Origin: an uncultured Merdimonas sp.
Lineage (GTDB): Bacteria; Bacillota; Clostridia; Lachnospirales; Lachnospiraceae
Length of the DNA stretch: 38,192 nt
Reading direction: 5' to 3'
Assembly (NCBI GenBank): GCA_944375725.1
Contig: CALWAZ010000116.1
Span: 1-38,192, forward strand
The position numbers and the translations under genes are program-made. Under the pieces are notes generated by a model that did not search any database, had not been told where the DNA came from, and was given only the letters and a program-made list of their open reading frames with translations. This document shows, piece by piece, positions 6,430 to 15,385 of the stretch (position 1 is the first letter of the stretch; the number at the start of each line of letters is the position of its first letter).

Positions 6430-7487
6430 CTACCACTCTGCCGGAATGTAATCTGAACGGCTGGATTTATCGGTTGACTGGCGGATAACAAGATGATTTT
6501 CTAGTTCCAGTCTTTTTATGGAGCCAATACGGCGGCTTTCCAGCTGTTCCAGAAGGGCAGTCATAGCCTCCTGACCCAGCAGATTTTTGCGGATATGGAC
6601 TGTGGAAAGGGGAGGTTCCACAATGGTGTCGATGAAGACGTCATCGCAGCCGATAACTTTTACATCCTTCGGAATTCGTTTGTTTGCCTGCTTCAGAGCC
6701 ATGCAGGCTCCGATAGCCATCTGATCATTGGCGGCAAATACCCCATCGATATCCGGATTCCAGTTCAGAAGATCATTCATAGCCTTATACCCGCTCACAT
6801 GGCTGTAATCCCCGTAGGCAATCAGATGTTCCCGGATAGAAATTTCTGCTTTTGTAAGAGCGTCTTTATAGCCGTTCATTCGATCCTGAACGATTTCGGC
6901 TTCAATAGGCCCTGTAATATGGCCAATAACTCTGCAGCCCATATCAAGAAGATGCTGGGTTGCTTTTTGCCCGACGCTGCGCATATTGGTGTAGACCGAA
7001 TCGATCCCATAGCTGCTCAGATCGCGTTCTATACTGACAAGGCAGATCTGACGGTGGGAGGAACGGATTAACTCAAATAAATGATTTACAAAATATGGAA
7101 TTTCGGGGGGGGGGTGGAGGTACTGAAGATAATGCCGTCGATTTGAGAACAAATCAGACTTTCAAAAATTCCCCATTCTTTTTCCGAATTGCTGTTTGTA
7201 TCATACAATACAAGCTCGTAGCCCTGTTCTTCGGCTATCTGCCGTATGGGCTTGATGACATAAGGATAAAAAAGTCCGCAGAGATCATCTACGATCATAC
7301 CGATTCTTTTTGGCTGGCGGTTCTTTATCACTTTTGAGACATAGTTCGTCTTATAATCCAGTTCTTTTATCGCGTCATTTACTTTCTGCACAGTGGCGGG
7401 AGCCACATTCCCTTTATTATTGATAACGTTTGAGACAGTAGAAATTGCGACACCGGCCCGTTTTGCCACATCTTTGATGGTTGACAT
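6430..7487 (-). pseudogene. LacI-family sugar-operon regulator, frameshifted at a C10 run
   Basis: Read from 7487 leftwards, the first about 128 residues are a typical LacI start (TIKDVAKRAGVAISTVSNVINN helix-turn-helix) and the first strands of the sugar-binding domain, ending soon after STSTPPP with a premature stop. The remainder of the domain continues in another frame to 6430 (EIPYFVNHLF..., then GCDDVFIDTIVEPPLSTVHI near the end). The break coincides with a run of ten C on the coding strand (plus-strand G7105-7114); eleven (or eight) would restore one continuous reading frame of about 352 residues. This may be a sequencing or assembly error, a true mutation, or a phase-variable switch. 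It is divergent from the sugar operon at 7767 and is the obvious candidate regulator, probably a repressor released by the imported sugar or a phosphorylated intermediate. Confidence 0.85.
7105..7114. repeat. Mononucleotide G10/C10 tract in the LacI-type gene
   Basis: Ten consecutive G on the plus strand, encoding a Pro-Pro-Pro stretch in the minus-strand gene. It is the exact point where the reading frame is lost. Confidence 0.9.
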
Positions 7488-7578
7488 ATCGTATTTCCCG
7501 CTTTCTGAAACATGGAGAATAAAAATTAATAAAAATTTTTATAAAAACTCAGACTCTGTTTTTCGTTGGACAGCTTCA

Positions 7579-7607
7579 ATTTTAGATAAAATGCACAAAA
7601 AAGTCAA
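7579..7607 (-). promoter_or_regulatory. Promoter of the LacI-type gene
   Basis: On the minus strand TTGACT (7602-7607) and TAAAAT (7579-7584) have a 17-bp spacer. The leader to the ATG at 7487 is about 85 bases and very A/T-rich. The rest of 7488-7766 should hold the promoter of the sugar operon, but I found no convincing -35/-10 pair or LacI operator for it; a palindromic ATTCGAAT at 7613-7620 is the only CG-centred candidate. Confidence 0.65.
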
Positions 7608-7766
7608 GGCTAATTCGAATACACTTGTGATCTGCGTGTCAAAACTGCTGAAAAACAAGAAAAGAAACGGAAATATTGTATAAAAACTTTTTTTTACCTA
7701 CAATTTTTTTATCAAAAGAGAGAACGTACCATGATATGCAGAATATTTCACGAAAGGAGATGTATT

Positions 7767-8498
7767 ATGAAACGTTCGGAACTGAATGCCATTATCGAAA
7801 AAACAATTCGATTTATGGAAGAAGAGAAGAAGCTGCCAATGCCGGATTTCGCTCATTGGGGGCCAAAAGAATGGAAAGAGGCTGGTGAAGACTGTCAGGA
7901 AATCGTAGACAATATGCTGGGCTGGGATATTACGGATTTTGGAAGCGGAGATTTTTCCAAAATCGGCCTGACAATTTTTACATACAGGAACGGAAATTTC
8001 CATAACAAGGAAAAGTATCCGAAGCCATACGCGGAAAAGCTTCTTCTGGTGGATGATGGTCAGATTCTTCCCTATCATTATCACTGGAGCAAGATGGAAG
8101 ATATCATCAATAAGGGAGGCGGAGATCTGGTCATAACCCTCTATAATGCCACGAAAACGGATTTTGAAGATGTAGAAGGAGGAAGAGCAGGAAAGACAGG
8201 AGAATTTGACACGACGCCGGTAACTGTCAGTATGGATGGACGGAGTGTAACCGTACCAGCGGGAGGACAGATTACTTTGAAACCTGGTCAGAGCGTAACC
8301 CTGAAGCCAGGCCAGTACCATACCTGGCAGGGAGTTCCGGGGACCGGACCGGTCATGCTGTTTGAGGTTTCGTCCACGAATGATGATACGATAGACAACA
8401 GATTCCATACGGCGGGTGGGCGCATTCCTGATGTGGAAGAAGATGAGGAAGCAAAGTATCTGATTTTTGCAGACTATAAAAATTATTACCAGGTGTAG
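7767..8498 (+). CDS. D-lyxose/D-mannose-type sugar isomerase
   Basis: A 243-residue cupin-fold enzyme of the D-lyxose ketol-isomerase family, which interconverts D-lyxose with D-xylulose and often D-mannose with D-fructose. The metal site is visible: H104 and H106 in YHYHW, E111, and H185 in GQYHTW, the H-x-H-x4-E...H arrangement of the family. The start at 7767 is chosen over an in-frame ATG at 7731 because AAAGGAGA precedes it by eight bases. It is the first gene of the sugar operon and is divergent from the LacI-type gene. It should act in the cytoplasm on the free sugar brought in by the ABC importer. The exact aldose cannot be read from the sequence. Confidence 0.85.
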   Translation: MKRSELNAIIEKTIRFMEEEKKLPMPDFAHWGPKEWKEAGEDCQEIVDNMLGWDITDFGSGDFSKIGLTIFTYRNGNFHNKEKYPKPYAEKLLLVDDGQILPYHYHWSKMEDIINKGGGDLVITLYNATKTDFEDVEGGRAGKTGEFDTTPVTVSMDGRSVTVPAGGQITLKPGQSVTLKPGQYHTWQGVPGTGPVMLFEVSSTNDDTIDNRFHTAGGRIPDVEEDEEAKYLIFADYKNYYQV

Positions 8499-8559
8499 AA
8501 AAATTTTGTATTTAATCGTGCGGCGCACATTAAATAAATAAAAAATGGAGGTAGAGAAC

Positions 8560-9687
8560 ATGAAAAAGTTACTGGCAATGCTGTTAATCGTTGGAGTCCT
8601 CGGTGCAGCAGTAGCGGGCTGTGGTTCATCTTCAAGTGACACACAGGATACTACAGCAGCCGAAGAGACAACGGAAACAACAGACGACACGACTGAGGCA
8701 GATGATGCGGCGGCAGAAGAGGCAGCTCCTGCTGAGGAAGACACAATGACCATGGATGAAGTAATTGCGGCTGTTCAGGCATCGGAGGTTCCCAGTGATC
8801 TGAAACTCGGCTATGTATGTATGAACCTGGCAAATCCCTGGTTTGTACAGGTGGTAGAAGGATTCGAAGATGCGTGTGCTGAAATGGGACTGTCTACACC
8901 GCTTACCATTGACTCTCAGTACGATGTAAACAAGCAGGTTTCCGATATCGAGACGCTTGTAAATGATAACTATGACGCAATTATGATCTCCCCGATTGAT
9001 CAGAATGCTCTGGAGAGCGTAGTAACTGCGGCAAATGAGGCAGGCATCGTTACAAGCTGTGCAGCTCAGAGTGTAGATATTGCTGATTTCCGTTATATCT
9101 GTGAGGAGTATTCCTACGGACAGGCGATTGGAGAGAATGCAGCAAACTGGATTAATGAGAATCTGGCAGATCAGGAAACTGTTCAGGTGTGCCTGATTAC
9201 ACAGGATAATGTAGAGGATACCATTGCACGTGCAGACGGCATTCAGGATACATTGGAAGAGATGTGCCCGAACGTAGAGATCGTTGCACGCCAGGCAGGT
9301 GACACTCCGGAGCTTGGTCTTCAGATTGTTGAGAGTACTCTCGCAGCTTATCCGGATCTGCAGGTTGTTGTAGCTTCTAATGATTCTGGTGGAATCGGCG
9401 GATACCAGGCAATGGTAAACGCTGGTTATACAGGCGATGATCCGGTAGCAGTCTTCTCTGGAGACGCTACAGATGAAGCTCTGAACGATATGCTTGAGCC
9501 GAACACAATCTATAGAGGAACCGTTGACCTGTTCCCGTACAGATGCGGCTATGAGTCAGCTTATCAGCTGGTTTACTACATCATGAACGGCAAGCCTGCT
9601 GCAACCAAGACAATTGTCTTTGAGCCGGTACTTGTTCCGCTGGCAGACTTACTGGATGGTACATATGAGTACGATCCGGAGTCATAA
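8560..9687 (+). CDS. Sugar ABC transporter substrate-binding lipoprotein
   Basis: A 375-residue lipoprotein. The signal peptide ends in a lipobox, VAGC, with C21 the lipidated cysteine; a T/E/D/A-rich flexible linker follows to about residue 60. The rest is a periplasmic-binding-protein type 1 fold of the ribose/galactose-binding group (LKLGYVCMNLANPWFVQV, then NDNYDAIMISPIDQNAL and ASNDSGGIGGYQAM). A GGAGG ribosome binding site supports the start at 8560; an ATG at 8545 overlaps that site. It binds the unknown sugar outside the membrane and delivers it to the permease encoded downstream. The 112-base gap to the ATPase gene contains a strong hairpin. Confidence 0.92.
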   Translation: MKKLLAMLLIVGVLGAAVAGCGSSSSDTQDTTAAEETTETTDDTTEADDAAAEEAAPAEEDTMTMDEVIAAVQASEVPSDLKLGYVCMNLANPWFVQVVEGFEDACAEMGLSTPLTIDSQYDVNKQVSDIETLVNDNYDAIMISPIDQNALESVVTAANEAGIVTSCAAQSVDIADFRYICEEYSYGQAIGENAANWINENLADQETVQVCLITQDNVEDTIARADGIQDTLEEMCPNVEIVARQAGDTPELGLQIVESTLAAYPDLQVVVASNDSGGIGGYQAMVNAGYTGDDPVAVFSGDATDEALNDMLEPNTIYRGTVDLFPYRCGYESAYQLVYYIMNGKPAATKTIVFEPVLVPLADLLDGTYEYDPES

Positions 9688-9727
9688 AAAATAAAATTGC
9701 GGATTATGAATTGAATCATCAGTCAAA

Positions 9728-9757
9728 AGAGGGCTGTTTCTCAGGAAATGGCCCTCT
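9728..9757 (+). promoter_or_regulatory. Intercistronic hairpin between binding-protein and ATPase genes
   Basis: AGAGGGC TG TTTC TCAG GAAA TG GCCCTCT folds into an 11-bp interrupted stem with no T run after it. Such hairpins after binding-protein genes typically stabilise the upstream transcript and let the binding protein be made in excess of the ATPase and permease. Confidence 0.7.
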
Positions 9758-9799
9758 GTGTGTAAAAGCAGGAAAAGAGCCGTGAACGGAGGAATGAGA

Positions 9800-11278
9800 A
9801 TGGAAGATATAATCTTAAGGGTCCGGAACATAAGCAAGCATTATCCGGGCGTCCGGGCTTTGGACAATGTTTCCTTTGAAGTCAGGCGCGGCGAGGTACA
9901 TGCAATCTGCGGCGAGAATGGAGCTGGAAAATCTACATTGATCAAGATCCTGACAGGAGCGATTCAGCCAACGTCAGGAAGCATTGAGTTTAACGGAAAA
10001 ACATATGAAAAACTGACCCCCCGGCAGGCTATGGAGCTGGGAATCAGTGTTATCTATCAGGAGTTCAGTCTGGTTCCTTATCTGACAATAGCTGAAAATA
10101 TTTTCTATGGCCGGGAGATTAAAAAAGGCATAATACGGGATCTCAAGGGGATGGAAGAAAAGGCAAAAGCACTTTGCCAGGATATGGGGATTGAGCTGGA
10201 CGTAAATAAGAGAGTCTGCGATCTGGGTGTCGCCTATCAGCAGATTGTGGAAATTCTGAAGGCCGTTTCCAGAAACACAGAATTTATTATCATGGACGAA
10301 CCGACAGCACCTCTGACAATTAAGGAGACGGAGGTATTCTTCAGAATTATTGAAAAACTGAAAAAGGAAAATGTAACGATCATCTTTATTTCACACCGGC
10401 TGGAAGAAGTGTTTGAGCTTTGTGACAGAGCAACTGTATTCTGCGACGGCAAATATATCGTCACAAAGGATGTGAAAGATCTGAACCGCAGACAGCTGAT
10501 TTCCTATATGGTAGGACGTGAGCTTTCTGACGATTATCCGGTACCGCACCGGGAATTGGGCGAAACGGTTATGGAGGTCCGAAATCTGACCAATAAGAAT
10601 GTAAAAGATGTAAGTTTTGAAATAAAAAGAGGTGAAATACTGGGATTTGGAGGGCTGGTAGGTGCTGGACGAACGGAACTTGCGAGAGCTCTGTACGGGG
10701 CAGATCCCATTCAGAAAGGAAAAATTACTTTTCACGGACAGGCATATCATCCTAAAACGCCGAGAACGGGATTGAATGCAGGAATCGGCCTGATTCCAGA
10801 AGACAGAAAGGCCCAGGGAGTAGTACTCTCACGACCGATTCGTGAAAATATTGTCTACAGTATTCTGAAACGTATAACCCGGCTGTCCTTTATTAATAAG
10901 AAGAAAGAACAGCAGTATGTAGATAAGTACATAAAAGAGATGAATATCAAAACGCCGAGTCCGGAGCAGCTGGTACAGAATCTGTCGGGAGGAAACCAGC
11001 AGAAGGTGGTTCTGGCAAAGGCTATGGCTACAGACTGTGACATCCTGATTTTTGATGAGCCTACCAGAGGAATTGATGTGGGCGCCAAGCAGGAGATTTA
11101 TGGACTGATGTGCAGACTGGTAGAAGAGGGAAAAAGCATTATCATGATCAGCTCGGAAATGTCAGAGCTTCTCGGAATGTCAGATCGTATTATTGTAATG
11201 AGCAACGGACATATTGCCGGTGAATTGAGCAAAGACGAGTACAGCCAGGCCAGAGTACTGGAGATGGCATCCAGCTAG
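9800..11278 (+). CDS. Sugar ABC transporter ATP-binding protein (RbsA/MglA type)
   Basis: A 492-residue double ATPase, the normal size for RbsA/MglA/XylG proteins. Domain 1 has a full Walker A (GENGAGKST, residues 38-46) and Walker B (FIIMDEPTA) but a relaxed signature (LGVAYQQIVEIL). Domain 2 has a degenerate Walker A (GGLVGAGRTEL), a canonical LSGGNQQK signature near residue 395, and Walker B (ILIFDEPTRGID). This asymmetry is the rule in the family. The start at 9800 gives seven bases to GGAGG (9788-9792); the ATG at 9794 would be too close. It powers the permease encoded next. Confidence 0.93.
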   Translation: MEDIILRVRNISKHYPGVRALDNVSFEVRRGEVHAICGENGAGKSTLIKILTGAIQPTSGSIEFNGKTYEKLTPRQAMELGISVIYQEFSLVPYLTIAENIFYGREIKKGIIRDLKGMEEKAKALCQDMGIELDVNKRVCDLGVAYQQIVEILKAVSRNTEFIIMDEPTAPLTIKETEVFFRIIEKLKKENVTIIFISHRLEEVFELCDRATVFCDGKYIVTKDVKDLNRRQLISYMVGRELSDDYPVPHRELGETVMEVRNLTNKNVKDVSFEIKRGEILGFGGLVGAGRTELARALYGADPIQKGKITFHGQAYHPKTPRTGLNAGIGLIPEDRKAQGVVLSRPIRENIVYSILKRITRLSFINKKKEQQYVDKYIKEMNIKTPSPEQLVQNLSGGNQQKVVLAKAMATDCDILIFDEPTRGIDVGAKQEIYGLMCRLVEEGKSIIMISSEMSELLGMSDRIIVMSNGHIAGELSKDEYSQARVLEMASS

Positions 11279-11308
11279 TTGATATCTTATCTGAAGGAGG
11301 AAAGTAAG

Positions 11309-12277
11309 ATGAAAAATAATAAGAAAGCGGTCATGGTATTGTTGAATTATGGAATTATCGTTGCTTTTCTGGTAATGATTATCATATTTGCGATAGCGTC
11401 GCCAAACTTCCTGACGACAAATACCATGTTTACAATTCTGAGACAGGTGGCCATTACCGGAATTATTTCGATTGGAATGACACTGGTGCTTCTGACAGGA
11501 GGAATCGATCTGTCCGTTGGCTCTATCGCTGGAGTTACCGCGGTTACAGCAGCTATCTGTCTGAAAAATTACAATCTGCCGATTCCTGTAACCTGTATCA
11601 TTGGACTGGTGCTGGCTGTTATTTACGGAGGAATCAGCGGTATCTGCGTAACAAAACTGAATATGCCGCCGTTTATTGCAACACTGGGTGTACAGACATC
11701 TCTCCGCGGCCTGGCCTATATCGTAACAGGCGGTCTGCCGGTATATGGCTTTACAAAGGCGTTCAGCAGTTTTGCGCAAGGGTCTGTCCTGGGAATCCCG
11801 AATCAGGTTATTCTTGCGGTTGTGCTTTTTATCATCTTTATTATTGCGCTGTCAAGAACGACGCTTGGACGGTACCTGTACGGTGTAGGCGGCAATGAGG
11901 AGGCTTCGCGGCTGTCTGGTATCAATGTAACAGCTATCAAAATTATGGCTTACAGTGTCAGTGGATTTCTGGCAGGCGTTGCTGGTTTGGTGCTTCTTTC
12001 CAGAACAGCTTCCGGACAGCCGTCTGCCGGTGATGGATATGAAATGGATGCTATCACAGCAGCTGTTATCGGCGGTGTGTCCTTAAGCGGAGGCGAGGGA
12101 CGGCTTCCTATGGTTATCATCGGAGTTCTGCTGATGGGAACACTTTCCACAGGTATGATCATGTGCGGAATTAATGATTATGTACAGCAGCTTGTAAAAG
12201 GAATCGTGCTGATAGTTGCAGTTGCATATTCTCAGTTCTCTCAGAAAATACGAAACCGGATGGCAGCATCTTCATAG
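11309..12277 (+). CDS. Sugar ABC transporter permease (RbsC type)
   Basis: A 322-residue membrane protein with about nine to ten hydrophobic segments. The LLTGGIDLSVGSIAG motif near residue 65 and the GGVSLSGGEGRLPM motif near residue 255 are characteristic of RbsC/XylH-type permeases (BPD_transp_2). The start at 11309 follows GAAGGAGG (11293-11300). As with many RbsC proteins it should act as a homodimer with the double ATPase encoded immediately upstream. Confidence 0.93.
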   Translation: MKNNKKAVMVLLNYGIIVAFLVMIIIFAIASPNFLTTNTMFTILRQVAITGIISIGMTLVLLTGGIDLSVGSIAGVTAVTAAICLKNYNLPIPVTCIIGLVLAVIYGGISGICVTKLNMPPFIATLGVQTSLRGLAYIVTGGLPVYGFTKAFSSFAQGSVLGIPNQVILAVVLFIIFIIALSRTTLGRYLYGVGGNEEASRLSGINVTAIKIMAYSVSGFLAGVAGLVLLSRTASGQPSAGDGYEMDAITAAVIGGVSLSGGEGRLPMVIIGVLLMGTLSTGMIMCGINDYVQQLVKGIVLIVAVAYSQFSQKIRNRMAASS

Positions 12278-12312
12278 AAAGATCATAAAAATAATATTCG
12301 GAGGAATTTCGG

Positions 12313-13800
12313 ATGGCGGTAGCGGGAATTGATGTTGGAACAACGGGAAGCAAATGCTGTGTGTATGATGAAAACGGAGTATTTCTGACAGAAGTTTTTG
12401 TTCCATATCAGGGGAGAGCTGATGCTGGTACCTATGAACTGGATGCGGAACAGATCTGGGAAGGGACCAGAAAGGCGGTCTGCCAGGTGGCGGCCAGGAT
12501 TTCCGACATCCGCGCCATCGCTGTCACCTCCTTTGGAGAGTCCTTTGTGCTTCTGGATGAAAAAGACGGTCCTCTGACTTCATTGATGCTGTATTCAGAC
12601 TATAGAGGCTATGAACAGAGCCTGGAGCTTCAGCGGGAGTTTGGGGCCAGAGAATTTGGAAGGGTAGAAGGGGTCAAGCCAAGCCAGATGATGAGTGCGT
12701 CCAAGCTGTTGTGGGTGAAAAAAAACTGGCCGAAATTGTTTGCCCGCGCAAAGCGGCTGCTTTTTGGCGCGGATTATATTGTGTACAGGCTCTGCGGAGC
12801 TTTTGTGACGGATTACACCCTGGCAGCCAGGACGGCCATGTTTGATGTGCACCGGATGGATTGGAACGATGACATTCTGAGGTTTATAGGAATAGAGAGG
12901 GAAAGGCTGCCGAGGCCTGTGCCCACCGGCAGTGTTGCAGGGATACTTTCTCCATCAGTGGCTGGGGATTTAGGGCTGCAGCCAGGAGTCAAGATTCTGG
13001 CTGGCTGTCATGATCAGACAGCTTCAGCCATAGGGACGGGAATTCTGAAACCAGGCATGGCTGTGGACTGTATGGGAACGCTGGAATGTATTACCAGTTT
13101 TTATGAGGAATGCCCGGGGTATGAGGCGCTTTATAAAGGGAGTTACGCTATCGTTCCTTATGTGATGCCCGGAGCCTATATTACCTATGCGTTTTCTCTG
13201 ACAGGAGGAGCGCTGCTTCACTGGTGCCGGGAACAGCTTGGCAAAAAGGAGAAAGAAGAAGCGAAAGAGCTTGGAAAGAGCTTTTATGAATATATGGATG
13301 GCCTGGCACCTGACAGGCCCACAGGACTTCTGGTGCTTCCCCATTTTACAGGAGCCGGAACTCCATATATGGACAGTGAGTCCAGAGGAGCCATCATCGG
13401 GCTTTCTACAGAAACCACGTTGGCGGAAATATACCGGGCAATGATGGAGGGGAGTACTTTTGAGATGCGGTACAATCTGGAAAACCTGGAGGCGGGCGGA
13501 ATTCGTGTACGGGAGCTTCGAGCTACCGGCGGAGGATCACAGTCGGTTCAGTGGCTGCAGATGAAGGCAGATATTCTTAATATACCGATTACGACACTGA
13601 AGGACTACCGGGCTGCGGCGATTGGCTGCGCAATGCTGGCGGCCGTGGCACTGAAAGATTTTTCGGACCTGCCGGCAGCCGGGAAAATCTTTGTCAGGCC
13701 TTCAGAGAGTTATTATCCGAGAAAGGAGAAATACGAACAGTATAATCAAGTCTATGAGCGTTACCAGCATCTGTATCAGGCAGTAAAAATGGTGCTGTAA
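12313..13800 (+). CDS. FGGY-family carbohydrate kinase 1
   Basis: A 495-residue kinase of the xylulokinase/gluconokinase superfamily. The N-terminal phosphate loop is AGIDVGTTGSK (residues 4-14); the catalytic aspartate lies in GCHDQ near residue 233; the C-terminal ATP-binding loop is LRATGGGSQS near residue 402. Length and architecture are those of ketose kinases, but substrate specificity cannot be inferred. A GGAGG ribosome binding site precedes the start. It is followed after 28 bases by a paralogue with the same key motifs, so the operon encodes two different sugar kinases. Confidence 0.9.
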   Translation: MAVAGIDVGTTGSKCCVYDENGVFLTEVFVPYQGRADAGTYELDAEQIWEGTRKAVCQVAARISDIRAIAVTSFGESFVLLDEKDGPLTSLMLYSDYRGYEQSLELQREFGAREFGRVEGVKPSQMMSASKLLWVKKNWPKLFARAKRLLFGADYIVYRLCGAFVTDYTLAARTAMFDVHRMDWNDDILRFIGIERERLPRPVPTGSVAGILSPSVAGDLGLQPGVKILAGCHDQTASAIGTGILKPGMAVDCMGTLECITSFYEECPGYEALYKGSYAIVPYVMPGAYITYAFSLTGGALLHWCREQLGKKEKEEAKELGKSFYEYMDGLAPDRPTGLLVLPHFTGAGTPYMDSESRGAIIGLSTETTLAEIYRAMMEGSTFEMRYNLENLEAGGIRVRELRATGGGSQSVQWLQMKADILNIPITTLKDYRAAAIGCAMLAAVALKDFSDLPAAGKIFVRPSESYYPRKEKYEQYNQVYERYQHLYQAVKMVL

Positions 13801-13828
13801 TGAAAAATAGAGCAGAGGAGGAAGGAGA

Positions 13829-15328
13829 ATGGCGATTGCGGGCGTTGATATAGGAACAACAGGCTGTAAATGCACAGTATGTGACGCGGACGGCAGGACG
13901 CTTGGGGAAGCCTACCGGGAATACGATATGCCAAAAGACAGCGAGGGAAAAGAACTGGATGCCTGGGAGGTCTGGCTGAAGGTGAAGGAGGTCATTCGTC
14001 AGGCAGCTGCTCAGGGCATAGAAAAAATAGATGCTATTGGCGTGACTTCTTTTGGTGAGACATCTGTTTTCATAGGTGAAGACGGAAGACCTTTGATGAA
14101 TGCGATGCTTTATGTGGATGCGAGAGGGGAAGAGCAGTGTCGGAGACTGACGGAACACTTTGGCGGAGAATATATTTTCCGTGTGACAGGAGTACGTCCA
14201 CAATCCATGTACAGTCTGCCAAAGCTGATGTGGGTAGCACAGTATCGAAAAGATGTTTTTGAGAAAACCAGACATATCTGTCAGTTTGGAGACTATATTG
14301 TTTATCTGTTGAGCGGAAGATTTCAGATAGACTATTCCCTTGCATGCCGCAGTATGGCTTTTAATTATCGGACGCACAGCTGGGCAGAAGATATTTTAGG
14401 GTTTGCGGGAATTGACAAAAACATGATGTCAGAGCCTGCGCCCACGGGAAGCCCGGCAGGCACGATCCGCGGGGAAGTTGCCAGGGAGCTGGGATTGGCC
14501 GAAGATGTTCTGATAGTATCTGGCTGCCATGATCAGGTGGCGGCTGCAATAGGAACAGGCTGTCTGAAAAAAGGAATGGCTGTGGATGGAACAGGGACAG
14601 TGGAATGTATTACACCTGTGTTTGGAGAGCCAGATTTGCCGGAGGCCATGTATCAGAGCAATTTTGTGATGATTCCCTATCTGGATGAGAAGACTTATGT
14701 GACTTATGCATTTTCATTCAACGGCGGCTCCCTGTTGAAATGGTACCGGGATCATATTGCTGCTTTGGAAACCAGACTGTTTCGTGAACAGGGGAAGAAC
14801 CCTTATGACGGCTTCAATGCACAGATGAGGCAGGGAGAGCCTTCAGGACTTCTGGTGCTGCCCTATTTTTCAGGCTCGGCCACACCTTATATGGATGGCA
14901 GTGTCAGAGGAGCGGTTCTGGGACTGCAGGATACTACAAATTCCATAGATATCTATCAGGGGCTGATGGAGGGTGTAACGTATGAAATGCTGCTGAATCT
15001 GGAATGCCTGAAAGCGGCCGGAATTCAGGTGACAGAACTTCGGGCCACTGGCGGCGGAGCACAGGCCGAAGTCTGGCTGCAGATGAAGGCAGACATTCTG
15101 AATAAAAAGATTGTGACATTGGGAAAAGCACAGTCGGGGACTTTAGGCTGCATTATGATGTCCGGAGTAGCCGGCGGTGTCTATAAAAGCCTGGAAGAGG
15201 CTGCGGAGGTCTATGTAAAGACAGGCAGAGAGTATTATCCAGATCCCGTTCGTCATGAGAGATATATGGAATATTATCAGAAATATAAAAAACTGTATCG
15301 AGCAGTTAAAGAGGTGTGGAGTGCATAG
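13829..15328 (+). CDS. FGGY-family carbohydrate kinase 2, tandem paralogue
   Basis: A 499-residue kinase that aligns end to end with the preceding one: AGVDIGTTGCK at the N-terminus, GCHDQVAAAIGTG near residue 233, and LRATGGGAQAEVWLQMKADILN near residue 410. Sequence divergence elsewhere indicates an old duplication and probably different substrates or phosphorylation positions. A very strong GAGGAGGAAGGAG ribosome binding site precedes the start. Likely partners are the aldolase and dehydrogenase encoded downstream. Confidence 0.9.
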   Translation: MAIAGVDIGTTGCKCTVCDADGRTLGEAYREYDMPKDSEGKELDAWEVWLKVKEVIRQAAAQGIEKIDAIGVTSFGETSVFIGEDGRPLMNAMLYVDARGEEQCRRLTEHFGGEYIFRVTGVRPQSMYSLPKLMWVAQYRKDVFEKTRHICQFGDYIVYLLSGRFQIDYSLACRSMAFNYRTHSWAEDILGFAGIDKNMMSEPAPTGSPAGTIRGEVARELGLAEDVLIVSGCHDQVAAAIGTGCLKKGMAVDGTGTVECITPVFGEPDLPEAMYQSNFVMIPYLDEKTYVTYAFSFNGGSLLKWYRDHIAALETRLFREQGKNPYDGFNAQMRQGEPSGLLVLPYFSGSATPYMDGSVRGAVLGLQDTTNSIDIYQGLMEGVTYEMLLNLECLKAAGIQVTELRATGGGAQAEVWLQMKADILNKKIVTLGKAQSGTLGCIMMSGVAGGVYKSLEEAAEVYVKTGREYYPDPVRHERYMEYYQKYKKLYRAVKEVWSA

Positions 15329-15385
15329 CGGAAGAGCACGGCATAACGAAAAACCCAAAAGTACAGAAAGAGAGGATGAGCAAAA

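Noticed and set aside
7613-7620. ATTCGAAT as a possible LacI operator
   Set aside because: Only 8 bp, a single copy, and flanking bases do not extend the symmetry; LacI-type sites are usually longer.
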